Source: Ruminococcus sp.
GTDB taxonomy: Bacteria > Bacillota > Clostridia > Oscillospirales > Ruminococcaceae
Reading direction: 5' to 3'
Length of the DNA stretch: 64,000 bases
NCBI GenBank assembly: GCA_017397925.1
Contig: JAFQHO010000072.1
Span: forward strand, 1 to 64,000
Made by a program: the position numbers and the translations under genes. Positions 1 through 8,289 of the stretch are shown here, piece after piece (the stretch's first letter is position 1; each line of letters begins with the position of its first letter). A model generated the notes under the pieces. That model was given only the letters and a program-made list of their open reading frames with translations. It had not been told where the DNA came from and made no database searches.

Positions 1-12
1 ATTAATGACAAT

Positions 13-39
13 GCCGCTCCTTCGGGAGCGGCTATTTTA
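13..39 (+). terminator. Intrinsic terminator of a gene upstream of the window
   Basis: An 8-bp perfect stem (GCCGCTCC / GGAGCGGC) with a TTCG tetraloop is followed by TATTTTA. It ends a gene that lies left of the window and separates it from the amidoligase gene. Confidence 0.7.
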
Positions 40-61
40 CGTTATTTTGGAGGAAATCAAA

Positions 62-1156
62 ATGGAAGAAAAATTAATTTGCTCACACTGTGGAAATGAA
101 ATCACAGATGACGACTACTCAATGGTCAACGGACAAGTTGTTTGTTCTGACTGCGTAGAACGCTATTGCTGTACTTGTGACAGATGCGGAGCGACCATAT
201 TCGACTCTGACGCTTACGGTGACGAATATACGAATCTTTGCCGTTACTGCTACGATAATTATTACACACGCTGCGAAACTTGTGATGCACTCGTACACGT
301 TGATGACGCATATCACTACAATAATTCAGATTACTGCTCTGAATGTTATCACGATATAGCAAACGAAAACAGCGCAATTAAGGAATATGGTTACAAGCCT
401 GAACCAGTATTTTATGGCGATAATTCAAGATATTTCGGCGTTGAACTTGAAATTGACGGAGCAGGCAAGGACAGCGATAATGCAAGAGAAATCCTCGATA
501 TTGGCAATGAGGATAATGAGCATATATACATAAAATCAGACGGTTCACTTGATGACGGAATGGAGATTGTCAGCCACCCTATGACACTGGATTATCACAA
601 GAATTATTGCTGGGCTGAGATCATGAAAAAGGCTGTATCTTTGGGTTATCGCTCACACCAGACAAGTACCTGTGGACTGCATATTCATGTAAACAGAATT
701 TGCTTCGGTGAATCAAGAGAGGAACAGGATGAAGTAATAAGCCGTGTTCTCTACTTTGTAGAACATCACTGGAATGAGTTGCTTAAATTCAGCCGTCGTT
801 CTGAATATACCATAAATCGTTGGGCTGCACGTTATGGATATGAGAATTCACCCAAAGCCATTATGGACAAAGCCAAGAAAGGCAACTTCGGTAGATATGC
901 CGCTGTCAATCTCTGCAACTACAACACAATAGAGTTTCGCCTGTTCCGTGGAACTCTTAAACTGAATACATTTATAGCCACATTGCAACTCGTCAATGAG
1001 ATTTGCAATGTGGCTGTTTCCATGTCTGATGAAGGATTGCAGAAACTGTCTTGGTCGGAATTTGTGTCAAACATTACAGATACTGAACTTATCCAGTATC
1101 TTAAAGAAAGAAATCTTTACATCAACGAAAGTGTTGAAGAAACGGAGGAATTTTGA
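62..1156 (+). CDS. Zinc-ribbon amidoligase family protein
   Basis: Residues 1-110 hold repeated CxxC pairs that form three or four small zinc ribbons. Residues 135-360 carry the amidoligase (glutamine-synthetase-like, Amidoligase_2) pattern: FGVELEIDG, then SDGSLDDGMEIVSHP, STCGLHIHVNR and NTIEFRLFRGTL. The family is predicted to join an amine to a carboxylate using ATP. The ATG at 62 was chosen because GGAGG sits 8 bases upstream; the longer reading frame from base 5 has no such site. It is followed by a small ORF and a class II glutamine amidotransferase, the usual partner of these amidoligases in mobile elements. The substrate cannot be told from the sequence. The integrase behind the cluster suggests element cargo. 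Confidence 0.85.
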   Translation: MEEKLICSHCGNEITDDDYSMVNGQVVCSDCVERYCCTCDRCGATIFDSDAYGDEYTNLCRYCYDNYYTRCETCDALVHVDDAYHYNNSDYCSECYHDIANENSAIKEYGYKPEPVFYGDNSRYFGVELEIDGAGKDSDNAREILDIGNEDNEHIYIKSDGSLDDGMEIVSHPMTLDYHKNYCWAEIMKKAVSLGYRSHQTSTCGLHIHVNRICFGESREEQDEVISRVLYFVEHHWNELLKFSRRSEYTINRWAARYGYENSPKAIMDKAKKGNFGRYAAVNLCNYNTIEFRLFRGTLKLNTFIATLQLVNEICNVAVSMSDEGLQKLSWSEFVSNITDTELIQYLKERNLYINESVEETEEF

Positions 1157-1347
1157 TGAACAAATTTAATCTCATGGCAATGGCTGAAAAGATGCCTGCC
1201 AACACATTAACGCAGGAGCTTATCAAGCTTGCCGCTATTATAGCGGCTACTTGTCTTGCGGCAAAAATTGAGAGCATCATTCACGAATTATCAAAAGATA
1301 ATCCACCTGACATAACAGGCGAAATAAGATACGAGGAGGGAAAGTAA
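1156..1347 (+). CDS. Small protein between amidoligase and amidotransferase
   Basis: This 63-residue protein begins with an ATG that overlaps the amidoligase stop codon by one base (TGATG), with GGAGG 7 bases upstream. Its middle (about residues 15-35) is an Ala/Ile/Leu-rich helix with one cysteine. The last third is acidic and ends in EGK. I do not recognise a family. Its position inside the amidoligase-amidotransferase operon makes it a candidate accessory protein, or even a substrate, but nothing in the sequence proves this. Confidence 0.75.
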   Translation: MNKFNLMAMAEKMPANTLTQELIKLAAIIAATCLAAKIESIIHELSKDNPPDITGEIRYEEGK

Positions 1348-1348
1348 T

Positions 1349-2320
1349 ATGTGTGCATTATTTGGCTGGCTTGATTACAAGGGAATTATCCCCCACAAGA
1401 TTTTGAAGAAACTTACACAGGCATTAGCTAACGCTGCCGAGGAACGTGGAACAGATGCTGCCGGTATTTCATACATTAAGGACGGCAAGGTTACTGTTTA
1501 TAAGCGTCCAAGGGCAGCGCATCTTATCAGATTCAATGCTCCCGATAATACAAAGGTGATTATGGGACATACACGAATGGCGACACAAGGTGACAAGAAA
1601 CACAACTACAATAATCATCCGTTCTCCTGCGTGGCAGGAGATACGACATTTGCTTTCGCACATAATGGTGTATTATGGAACGATAAGGATTTACGCAAGA
1701 AAGGTTTAGTGCCTGAAAGTCACATTGAAACTGATAGTTATGTAGCATGTCAGCTGATTGAACAGCAGGGAAAGCTTGATTTCAACAGCTTAAAGTATAT
1801 GGCAGAGACCGTTGAAGGCAATTTCACATTCACCGCTATCGATCAGCACAACAGCTTATACATTATAAAAGGTAGCAATCCTATGTGCCTGCTCCACTTT
1901 GAAGCTTTAGGAATTTACATTTATGCCTCAACGGAATCTATTATGAAGAACGCCTTAACGAAAATCGGCTTCCATAAGTTTGATGCTGAAAAGGTTGAAG
2001 TCGTTGAGGGTGATATTCTTAAAATCGACGAAAACGGAATTGTGTCAAGAGCAGAGTTTGAATACCTCTCAGCTACAAGCCATTTTGGTTGGTACAATTC
2101 CGCTGACTATTATCCGATACATGAAGAATTGCTCCTTGCATATTGTGGTTGCTATGGCATAGATAGTGCTGATGTTGAATTACTTTTGGACTACGGCTAT
2201 TCAGCAATGGAAATTGAGGATATGCTTGTCGATACAAACCTGCTCCATGAAACACTCAGGGCTATCAGATTTGATGAATGCGAAAGTGTCTATGATGCGT
2301 GCTGCGGAGGTGCTTGGTAG
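1349..2320 (+). CDS. Class II glutamine amidotransferase (Ntn hydrolase)
   Basis: The protein starts Met-Cys-Ala-Leu-Phe-Gly. Cys2 becomes the N-terminal nucleophile once Met is removed, as in GlmS/PurF-type glutaminase domains. Further family motifs are RGTDAAGI, MGHTRMATQG with nearby NNHPF, and FAHNG. The domain fills about residues 1-225; the remaining 95 are acidic and unassigned. No synthetase domain is fused, so the ammonia released from glutamine is presumably passed to a partner, most simply the amidoligase two genes upstream. A strong ribosome site (GAGGAGGG) precedes the start. This pairing is known for predicted amidoligase systems; the product is not known. Confidence 0.87.
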   Translation: MCALFGWLDYKGIIPHKILKKLTQALANAAEERGTDAAGISYIKDGKVTVYKRPRAAHLIRFNAPDNTKVIMGHTRMATQGDKKHNYNNHPFSCVAGDTTFAFAHNGVLWNDKDLRKKGLVPESHIETDSYVACQLIEQQGKLDFNSLKYMAETVEGNFTFTAIDQHNSLYIIKGSNPMCLLHFEALGIYIYASTESIMKNALTKIGFHKFDAEKVEVVEGDILKIDENGIVSRAEFEYLSATSHFGWYNSADYYPIHEELLLAYCGCYGIDSADVELLLDYGYSAMEIEDMLVDTNLLHETLRAIRFDECESVYDACCGGAW

Positions 2321-3498
2321 TGAGTAAAAAAGGCAATAGCGAAGGCAGTATCTATAAAGATAAAAATGGTCGTTGGAGAGGTGCTGTTACACTATACTGC
2401 GAAAACGGCGTTCCAAAACGCAAATACGTATCCGGAAAAACCAAACGTGACGTTACTGAAAAAGTCAATAAACTTTTAAATGACGTGAAATACAACGACT
2501 ATACTGAACCATCAAAAATCACGCTTTATGAATGGCTCAGCACATGGTTTGATATGTACTGTCGTGGCGAACTCAAACCAACAACTTTAGTCAACTACGA
2601 AACATTCATAGAAAGGCATATAAAACCCACTATCGGAAACGTCAAGCTATGCGACTTGAATCCATTAATGTTGCAGAAATTTTATCAGGAGAAATATAGA
2701 AACGGCAAGCTTGACGGATCAGGTGGTTTAAGTCCTAAAACAATGCATAATCTCCACACGATGATACATACAGGTCTTGATAAAGCCTATAAAATGGGAT
2801 ACGTGAACCGAAATGTTTCTGACCTTGTAACCCCACCAAAAATGGTAAAGAAGGAACGAAAATTCTTTACTGTTGAGGAACAAACCGAATTGCAGAAACA
2901 TCTCCCATACGAGCGTATTGGTATGGCTGTATTGCTTGATCTTTATACAGGATTGCGTGTAGGAGAATTACTTGGACTCCCCTGGAAAAATGTTAATCTC
3001 AATCTTAACGGTGACAGCTATATCAAAATAACGCAAACAATTTCACGTATACAGAATCCTGATAGAAACAGCACTAAAAAAACAATACTTACTTTCGGAA
3101 CACCTAAAACAACTTATTCAGTCAGAACTATACCGCTGCTACCTGAGATTGCTGAAAAACTTTCCTTACATCGTGAAGAACAGGAACGCCTAATAACAGA
3201 GAATGGCTGGACTGATACAGGTCTTGTATTTATATCCAGCAACGGTAAACCTGTTGATCCAAAAAACTTTCAGAATTCATTTAAGGCTATGCTCAAGAGA
3301 TATAATATCCGAGTTATAAATGTACACGGAATCAGGCATACTTTTGCAACCCGCAGTCTTGAAAGCGGTATGGATATAAAAACACTCAGCCGTATACTTG
3401 GTCACAGTTCAATTCAGATAAGTCTTGACCTATACGCACACGTTACTGATCAGCTGCAAGCTGAACATATGGCTAATTTACGCAATTTCTTGATATAA
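2320..3498 (+). CDS. Tyrosine recombinase / integrase (Tn916-type)
   Basis: It has an N-terminal AP2-like arm-binding region (GSIYKDKNGRWRG), a SAM-like core-binding domain (about 60-165) and a C-terminal catalytic domain. Catalytic residues visible are Arg in TGLRVGELLGL, His-x-x-Arg in HGIRHTFATRS, His in LGHSSIQ and the Tyr in DLYAHV. GTG at 2,320 is taken as the start because GGAGG lies 9 bases upstream; it overlaps the amidotransferase stop by one base. The integrase would excise and insert the element whose other genes lie left of the window. It points toward the element's right end, as is common. Confidence 0.93.
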   Translation: MSKKGNSEGSIYKDKNGRWRGAVTLYCENGVPKRKYVSGKTKRDVTEKVNKLLNDVKYNDYTEPSKITLYEWLSTWFDMYCRGELKPTTLVNYETFIERHIKPTIGNVKLCDLNPLMLQKFYQEKYRNGKLDGSGGLSPKTMHNLHTMIHTGLDKAYKMGYVNRNVSDLVTPPKMVKKERKFFTVEEQTELQKHLPYERIGMAVLLDLYTGLRVGELLGLPWKNVNLNLNGDSYIKITQTISRIQNPDRNSTKKTILTFGTPKTTYSVRTIPLLPEIAEKLSLHREEQERLITENGWTDTGLVFISSNGKPVDPKNFQNSFKAMLKRYNIRVINVHGIRHTFATRSLESGMDIKTLSRILGHSSIQISLDLYAHVTDQLQAEHMANLRNFLI

Positions 3499-3506
3499 TT
3501 GAATAC

Positions 3507-3540
3507 AGCTCGCCCATTTATTGGACGAGCTGATTTTTTT
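3507..3540 (+). terminator. Terminator after the first integrase
   Basis: A 7-bp stem CAGCTCG / CGAGCTG is followed by ATTTTTTT. It closes the amidoligase-integrase transcript. Confidence 0.85.
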
Positions 3541-3560
3541 ATTTATTACGAGAAATTTAT

Positions 3561-3574
3561 GGACACTTGGACAC
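3561..3574. repeat. 14-bp repeat GGACACTTGGACAC, copy 1
   Basis: The 14-mer GGACACTTGGACAC recurs exactly at 18,297-18,310, and AGAAATT lies just upstream of both copies. Each is itself a doubled GGACAC. This copy sits 62 bases after the integrase stop. It may be an arm-type recombinase site or an element end; neither is proved. Confidence 0.5.
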
Positions 3575-3664
3575 CTAAAACTTAATAGCCATTAAAATTT
3601 CCAAAACATTAATAATCTGATACCAAGCTGCGTAATGGGAATTGCATTTAAATCGACAAGAAGA

Positions 3665-4630
3665 TTATTTAATTGCTGATCCTAAAAAAGCTTTTATCTC
3701 ATCCGCTATTTTTATATGCTCTTCATTGTGTACATAATGGGGACAGTCAAGCTGTATATACTTGCCATTTTTAAGATTTTCAGCGTAGTTTAACGATGTT
3801 TTTATCCAGCTTTCCTTATCGTAATTTATACCTTCAGCATTTGAAATAAACATAAGAACAGGAACATTCGGCATACCTTTTTCAGTAATTATTTCTGCAT
3901 TCTCAATACAGGATTTTGCCTCGTTTACAACAGCTTCCGAAACGCATCTTCTGCTGTAAAGTGCTTTTATAATACTCAGTTCATTTTCCGTAAGCTCTGA
4001 GTTTTTATACATAATATTTACACTTTCGGAAATCAGTCTCACCAAACCCATTTCGCAAAGAACCTGATTCAACTTTAGAATGGCGGTGTTGATTTTTAAA
4101 TCTGTATAGTATTCAGGTGCTGCCATATCAAGTCCGATAATTGCAGAAACCTCGTCAGGATATTTCTGTGCCCAATATACAGCTTCAAGCCCGGATAGCG
4201 AGTGAGGGCAGAGAACATACGGTGCCTGAACATCTGCTTTTGAAAGTGCGGTTCTTGTGTCTTCAAGCATATTATCAATATCTCTGCTCCTGTTGCTGTC
4301 ATCGCTGAAACCGTAACCGAATTTTTCAACAACTGCAATTTTATATTCATCTGAAAGCTGTGTATAAAGAGCTTTAAAATCGAGTATTGGTGATGGAGTT
4401 CCTCCGCCAGACATAAATACAATTGTTATGTCTCCTTCACCCTCAGTATAAACACACATATTTTCACCATCAACCTCTACAAGCTGACCGATAGGTTCAA
4501 GTAGTGATTTATCACTTTTCAATTTAATTCTGTGATTGATAAATGCAGCCAGCAAAAGAAAACACAGCACAATTATAAATCCAATTATGATTTTAAGTAT
4601 CATCTTAGATTTCCTTTTCTGTTCAGCCAT
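3665..4630 (-). CDS. Membrane-anchored alpha/beta hydrolase
   Basis: A single N-terminal membrane helix (about residues 10-30) is followed by an alpha/beta hydrolase fold. The oxyanion segment is FMSGGGTPSP, the nucleophile elbow is PHSLSGLEA with Ser in the expected place, and a late His is in CPHYVHNEEH. The first glycine of the usual GxSxG elbow is replaced by Pro. The start overlaps the end of the regulator/TPR gene by 8 bases, so the two were probably one operon before the regulator was cut by an insertion. The substrate is unknown. Confidence 0.8.
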   Translation of the reverse strand: MAEQKRKSKMILKIIIGFIIVLCFLLLAAFINHRIKLKSDKSLLEPIGQLVEVDGENMCVYTEGEGDITIVFMSGGGTPSPILDFKALYTQLSDEYKIAVVEKFGYGFSDDSNRSRDIDNMLEDTRTALSKADVQAPYVLCPHSLSGLEAVYWAQKYPDEVSAIIGLDMAAPEYYTDLKINTAILKLNQVLCEMGLVRLISESVNIMYKNSELTENELSIIKALYSRRCVSEAVVNEAKSCIENAEIITEKGMPNVPVLMFISNAEGINYDKESWIKTSLNYAENLKNGKYIQLDCPHYVHNEEHIKIADEIKAFLGSAIK

Positions 4631-5592
4631 TTTTTAGATCCTCAAATCTCTTTTTCAAAAAATCTAATGATTCAGACTGCTCGGCATTTCCGAAAACAAA
4701 TTCTTCTATTGCGTCTATAGCAGTTTCACCAAGACTGTCTAATGAAATACCTACTGTGTCATCACCTATTAAAAATTTAAAGCCCTGTGTAGTATAAATT
4801 GGTGCGGAGTCAAATTTAACAGCGAGATTATAAGCATCGGTTATGAATTCTTCTGCTTCATTATAATCACCGAACATTGCTTTCATTACTGCAATTTCAG
4901 CAGAAAGAATAGCTTTTATTTTGTCGATAAAAATAATGCTATTCTTATCGCTTTTTATGCTATCCAAAAAATTATAAAGCCATAAAGCAGCATCTATGCA
5001 AAGCGGATTCTTTTGCTGAGAAAACATAAATACCATTCCACCCATTGTGAGTAGTATATTGTTAATAATATTCATATATGAATGATTGAGATATGTTCTG
5101 GCATTTTCTGGTTGTTTCAGTAATGTATATGTAAAACCGATACGAGCACTATTTATATCACAGATGTTGTTCTGTTTTAATATTTCGAGTCCCTTTTCTG
5201 CTTGTCCTGCATTGAGATAGTTAAGACCGATTAAATTGAGAATGGTTGTTTCATTTACGCTGCTGTCTTTATTCTGGTATAGAAGTGTAATTGCACTACG
5301 GTAAAGCTCGTTTGATTTTAATAATAATTTTTCATCTTTAGCATCAAAATACCACAGCATATATACCTTTGCAGCTGTGTAGACAACATCAAAGTTATTC
5401 GGATATTTCTTTAGTGTCTTTTCAGCTTCAAGCACTGCTTCAACAAAATCTTTTTCTAATAAAAATCGTTTTATCCGTTCAATCCTGTTTTCAATATTTT
5501 CACTCTGTCTGTCATAACCTAAAAGAGTATCAACGGATATTTCAAATAAATCCGCAAGCTCCATTATGAGTTTTACTTCAGGTAAAGATTGA
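4623..5592 (-). pseudogene. 3' part of a split XRE-TPR regulator gene
   Basis: The frame reads GQSLPEVKLIMELADLFEIS and LLGYD, the well-known continuation of a Cro/C1-type HTH that normally follows 'KWE(S/N/A)G'. About 280 residues of TPR-like helices follow. The first 40 codons, with the DNA-binding helices, are missing here; they are found intact at 17,821-17,955 on the same strand. Rejoining at the shared GG dinucleotide restores the frame (KWESG-QSLPEV). A 12.2-kb element therefore interrupted the gene. An internal ATG at 5,564 could still give an isolated TPR protein without its HTH. Confidence 0.92.
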
Positions 5593-5594
5593 CC

Positions 5595-5621
5595 CGTTTT
5601 CCGTAGTTAAAGATATTGATT
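5595..5621 (+). repeat. Left terminal inverted repeat of the 12.2-kb element
   Basis: Read inward, bases 10-21 are TAGTTAAAGATA, identical to the other end and at the same distance from the border. The flanking bases also match in part (GTTT at positions 2-5 in both). Confidence 0.8.
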
Positions 5622-5669
5622 ATGTATGAGTGCCAATGCCATCGTGCAAAGGCACTCATATTCAGTTGT

Positions 5670-6050
5670 TTACTCGATTTTGCCGATAAAGCGGTAGTAG
5701 ATGTCAATATTCTGCTCTCGCACACCGCACTCATTGGTAGCTTCGTGAATAACGATCTTTTCAATCAGCGTATTCAAAAGCTCCGCTGTCAGTTCGGTGG
5801 GATTGGCGTACTGCTTGATAAGGGAAATCCAAGTCTCCGCATCGACAGTTGTTTGCTTTTCAGATTCAAGCTCAGCAGACAGCCTTTCGATCTTCTCGGT
5901 AAGCTCCTGCTGCTCTGTCTGATATTTCTGAGACATCATATTGAAGTTGTATTCCGTGATACGACCGTCCGACCAGTCCTCATACAGCTTCGCAAACTTG
6001 CGGTCAACCTCTGTTCTGCGCTTCTCGGCTCTTGTAAGCTCTTCGTTCTG
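5670..6050 (-). pseudogene. C-terminal remnant of a large serine recombinase
   Basis: The open frame reads QNEELTRAEKRRTEVDR, then LYEDWSDGRITE, MSQKYQTEQQELTEKIERL, and ends with IEKIVIHEATN and IDIYYRFIGKIE. This is the coiled-coil and C-terminal tail typical of TndX/TnpX-like recombinases. The resolvase catalytic domain, the recombinase domain and the zinc ribbon (over 350 residues) are absent. Upstream of about 6,050 the sequence becomes relaxase gene, so a deletion fused the two genes. The stop lies about 75 bp from the element end, where such genes normally sit. An ATG at 5,939 could yield only an 89-residue fragment. Confidence 0.85.
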
Positions 6051-6984
6051 CCTTACGGATGTCCAAATATTTCATCAGCACTTTCGGCAGCATATTCGCT
6101 TCAAGCTCGGCTTGCTCTGCAATCATTTCCTTGCGGCACTCGTTAAGCTCAACGAGCCAGTCACGGAGATTTCGGATCATCTGCTTGATGGACTGCATGA
6201 TGCTGTTGGTCTTTCGGATTTCTCTGTTAAGATTTCCGATGTCTGTTTGGATGCCTCGGCGTTCCATTGCTGTGACGGCAGGACCCATGTGAACAGTTGG
6301 GATCAGGTCAATGCCCTGTGCTTCGTAGGAGCGCAGATCAACACGCTCCGGGCGATTGTCGGCTTCCAGATATTTATTCTGAAAGTCCTGCCAGCCCATA
6401 CGCCATATCATTCCATACTTGCGTTCGTTCCAGTCCACGGTGTTTTCCTTATGGCTTTTCCAGTTGCCGGAGGGGAGACGAATACGCTCGCCGTTCTCGT
6501 CAAGGTCATAAACCTTGCGAGCCTTTGGAAGCCATTTCCCCTTTTCATCCATAGCTCGCATTGTCACCAGAACATGAGCATGGGGATTGTGACCGGGTGG
6601 ATGCGGATCGTGAATCGCAATATCGGCAATCATCCCTTTGGAAACGAAAAATTCATTGCAGTATTCTCGGACGAGCTGCACATATTGTTCTTCTGGGATT
6701 TCTCTCGGAAGGGGAAGATGGAATCTTCGGGCAAGCTGTGAGTTCCATTGATTTTCGATTTCCTCAACGGCGTTCCAGAGAGTATTGCGGTCGGCATACT
6801 CACGGGGGGCGTTGGGTGGCAGCATGATTTCTGTGTGCGTAATACCTTCCTTGGCATCGTAGCTTTTTGTTTCCTTGTCGTATTGGCTGTATAGCTTCTC
6901 GCCGCTTTGGTATGCGGCGGCAGCAACAGCAGATTGTCCTTCGCTTCGTTGGATAACTGCAATATCAAAATGCGGACAAGGCAT
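6004..6984 (-). CDS. MobA/MobL (MobQ-type) relaxase, C-terminally truncated
   Basis: The N-terminal 200 residues match the MobA/MobL relaxase domain: HFDIAVIQRSEGQSAVAAAAY, the histidine cluster PPGHNPHAHVLVTMRAM and LPREIPEEQ. Relaxases of this type nick oriT and lead the strand during transfer. The second ATG (6,984) is preferred, as GGAGG lies 8 bases upstream of it and only 2 upstream of the first. The protein ends soon after LMKYLDIRKAER, where full-length relatives continue for 100 or more residues. From there the DNA belongs to a serine recombinase tail read in another frame. The catalytic domain seems intact; whether the shortened protein works is unknown. Confidence 0.88.
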   Translation of the reverse strand: MPCPHFDIAVIQRSEGQSAVAAAAYQSGEKLYSQYDKETKSYDAKEGITHTEIMLPPNAPREYADRNTLWNAVEEIENQWNSQLARRFHLPLPREIPEEQYVQLVREYCNEFFVSKGMIADIAIHDPHPPGHNPHAHVLVTMRAMDEKGKWLPKARKVYDLDENGERIRLPSGNWKSHKENTVDWNERKYGMIWRMGWQDFQNKYLEADNRPERVDLRSYEAQGIDLIPTVHMGPAVTAMERRGIQTDIGNLNREIRKTNSIMQSIKQMIRNLRDWLVELNECRKEMIAEQAELEANMLPKVLMKYLDIRKAERRAYKSREAQNRG

Positions 6985-7039
6985 AGGCATGACCTCCTTT
7001 CTTGGTCGGGATAGTGGGAGTTGGACAAAACAAAACTTG

Positions 7040-7242
7040 CTGTCTGTGAATGATTGCTCTGCAATCGTTCATAGGCGGCAAGTCCACAAAGGGGTAGCTG
7101 ATAAAGTCAGCGCAGGGGAAGTGTAGCTTCCCCTGTAATGATTTGGAGTTAGCAGTAGCAACGGAAAATTATCTGCACTCCGCATAGGAGCCTTCGGAGA
7201 ACGCAACGCACCGTCATAGGCGGTGTATAGTTGCGCCCTTAC
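7040..7242. other. Probable origin of transfer (oriT), IncQ/RSF1010-like nic region
   Basis: The gap between relaxase and mobilization gene holds several inverted repeats: AATGATTGC / GCAATCGTT-type at about 7,050-7,072, GGGGAAG / CTTCCCC at about 7,113-7,131, and CACCG (7,209-7,213) / CGGTG (7,221-7,225). The last repeat is followed directly by TAGTTGCGCCCTTA (7,228-7,241). IncQ-type nic regions have an inverted repeat followed by TAAGTGCG^CCCT, so nicking is predicted between G and CCC near 7,235. The match to the relaxase type encoded next door supports the call. Confidence 0.65.
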
Positions 7243-7553
7243 TCCGTAAGGGTCTTTCTCGCTTCGCTCTCCGCTGCCAGTTTTTCCAAAACAGACTTCA
7301 TTGCAGGCTGATGAAAAGCAATCTTTATGACTGTCATCACTTCATCATCCGTCAGCAGTTCGGGGTTCGGCAGAAAGCTCTCCAACATACCGGCTCGCGT
7401 GCAAAGTCGGTGAGTTCTGGCGTTTCGTGTCAGCTTGGAGATTTGGTTCTGCAAAATCTTTTCCTTTTGCTTGGCTTTTCTCAATTCGTTTTCGGTTTCT
7501 TCCTTGGCGGCGTAAAGCTCCGACAAGGTTTGTGGCTTCTTTTTTCTGCTCAT
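7239..7553 (-). CDS. Small mobilization accessory protein (DUF3847-like)
   Basis: The 104-residue protein has a coiled coil (about 15-45, rich in E/K/Q/L), a basic patch (KLTRNARTHRLCTRAGMLE) and a C-terminal helical part. This is the usual small partner encoded just upstream of MobA/MobL relaxases in Clostridia; it is thought to help the relaxosome. The start has a GGAGGA site upstream. Its stop codon overlaps the predicted nic region of oriT. Function is inferred from position and resemblance. Confidence 0.75.
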   Translation of the reverse strand: MSRKKKPQTLSELYAAKEETENELRKAKQKEKILQNQISKLTRNARTHRLCTRAGMLESFLPNPELLTDDEVMTVIKIAFHQPAMKSVLEKLAAESEARKTLTE

Positions 7554-7629
7554 TGGCGATTCCTCCTTCTAATAAAAATACCGACTGCCAGGACGGGCAA
7601 CGGTATGTAATGAATTATTGGAAACGGGC

Positions 7630-7664
7630 AAAACAAAAGCGACCAACTATTTACGGTTGATCGC
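7630..7664 (-). terminator. Terminator of the RiPP operon
   Basis: On the minus strand, GCGATCAAC-(8 nt)-GTTGGTCGC forms a 9-bp stem with one mismatch, followed by TTTTGTTTT. It lies 23 bases beyond the last gene of the operon. Confidence 0.85.
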
Positions 7665-7686
7665 CTTTGGCTTGGTCATTTTCATT

Positions 7687-8058
7687 TTAATAGAATGCTC
7701 GCATCAAAATTAAAGTTCTACCGTCATCGGTATAAACATCAACTTTATCACCCTTATGAGATTCTATGGTTGCAAGCAGCTGAGATGAAATCTTTTTCTT
7801 CCCGGCTAAACTTAGAACATCATCATAAACATCAAAAGTTTTACAGCAGTTAATATCATAAATAAAAACCTTCACTTCCAATACGGTACCAAGATATTCT
7901 CCACCAGTAACATATGTTCCATTTCCTCCGGGATAATTATCATATTTATATTGGTCATAGCCCTTTATCCTTTGTTTTATGTAGGTTGCTCGACTTTGAT
8001 ATTTTTCGATTTCAACAATTCGTCCTTTCATAGTTTTCATGTAGTACATCCCTAACAA
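7687..8058 (-). CDS. Unknown protein, last gene of the RiPP operon
   Basis: A 123-residue protein (or about 116 from an internal ATG) with a Gly/Tyr-rich segment near residues 35-55 and a beta-rich pattern after it. It overlaps the preceding zinc-ribbon gene by a few bases and ends just before the operon terminator. It has no membrane segment, signal peptide or family motif that I recognise. The pattern of small beta strands (YLGTVLEVKVFIYDI, DKVDVYTDDGRTLILM) suggests a compact beta-barrel, but this is only an impression. Confidence 0.7.
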   Translation of the reverse strand: MLGMYYMKTMKGRIVEIEKYQSRATYIKQRIKGYDQYKYDNYPGGNGTYVTGGEYLGTVLEVKVFIYDINCCKTFDVYDDVLSLAGKKKISSQLLATIESHKGDKVDVYTDDGRTLILMRAFY

Positions 8059-8270
8059 TTATCTATATCGGAGTGGTAGCGACCTGTACCGTTACACCTC
8101 CTACAACTCGAATATCGGCGTTCGTAATCATTATCTGATAAATAGTGATTATCGTTGATTCTGTAACCTTTTCCGCCACACTCCGGACAAACATCTCTAT
8201 CATCTTTGTCTGTTTGCACTTTCACATCTTTTTTTGCTTTCTTCTTTTTCAGCCATCCCAATAGTTTCAT
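8052..8270 (-). CDS. Small zinc-ribbon protein
   Basis: This 72-residue protein has a basic N-terminus (LLGWLKKKKAKKD) and two CxxC knuckles: CPECGGKGY, and after about 20 residues CRRCNGTG. CxxCxGxG is the DnaJ-type zinc-finger pattern. The ATG at 8,270 was chosen because AAGGAG lies 10 bases upstream; the longer frame overlaps the radical SAM gene. DnaJ-type fingers bind unfolded peptide, so a chaperone-like role for the precursor peptide is conceivable but unproved. Confidence 0.7.
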   Translation of the reverse strand: MKLLGWLKKKKAKKDVKVQTDKDDRDVCPECGGKGYRINDNHYLSDNDYERRYSSCRRCNGTGRYHSDIDNC

Positions 8271-8289
8271 TTTCCGCTGTCTCCTTTTC

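Noticed and set aside
5941-6741. Long plus-strand frame opposite the relaxase gene
   Set aside because: It is an antisense shadow; the minus frame has all relaxase motifs.
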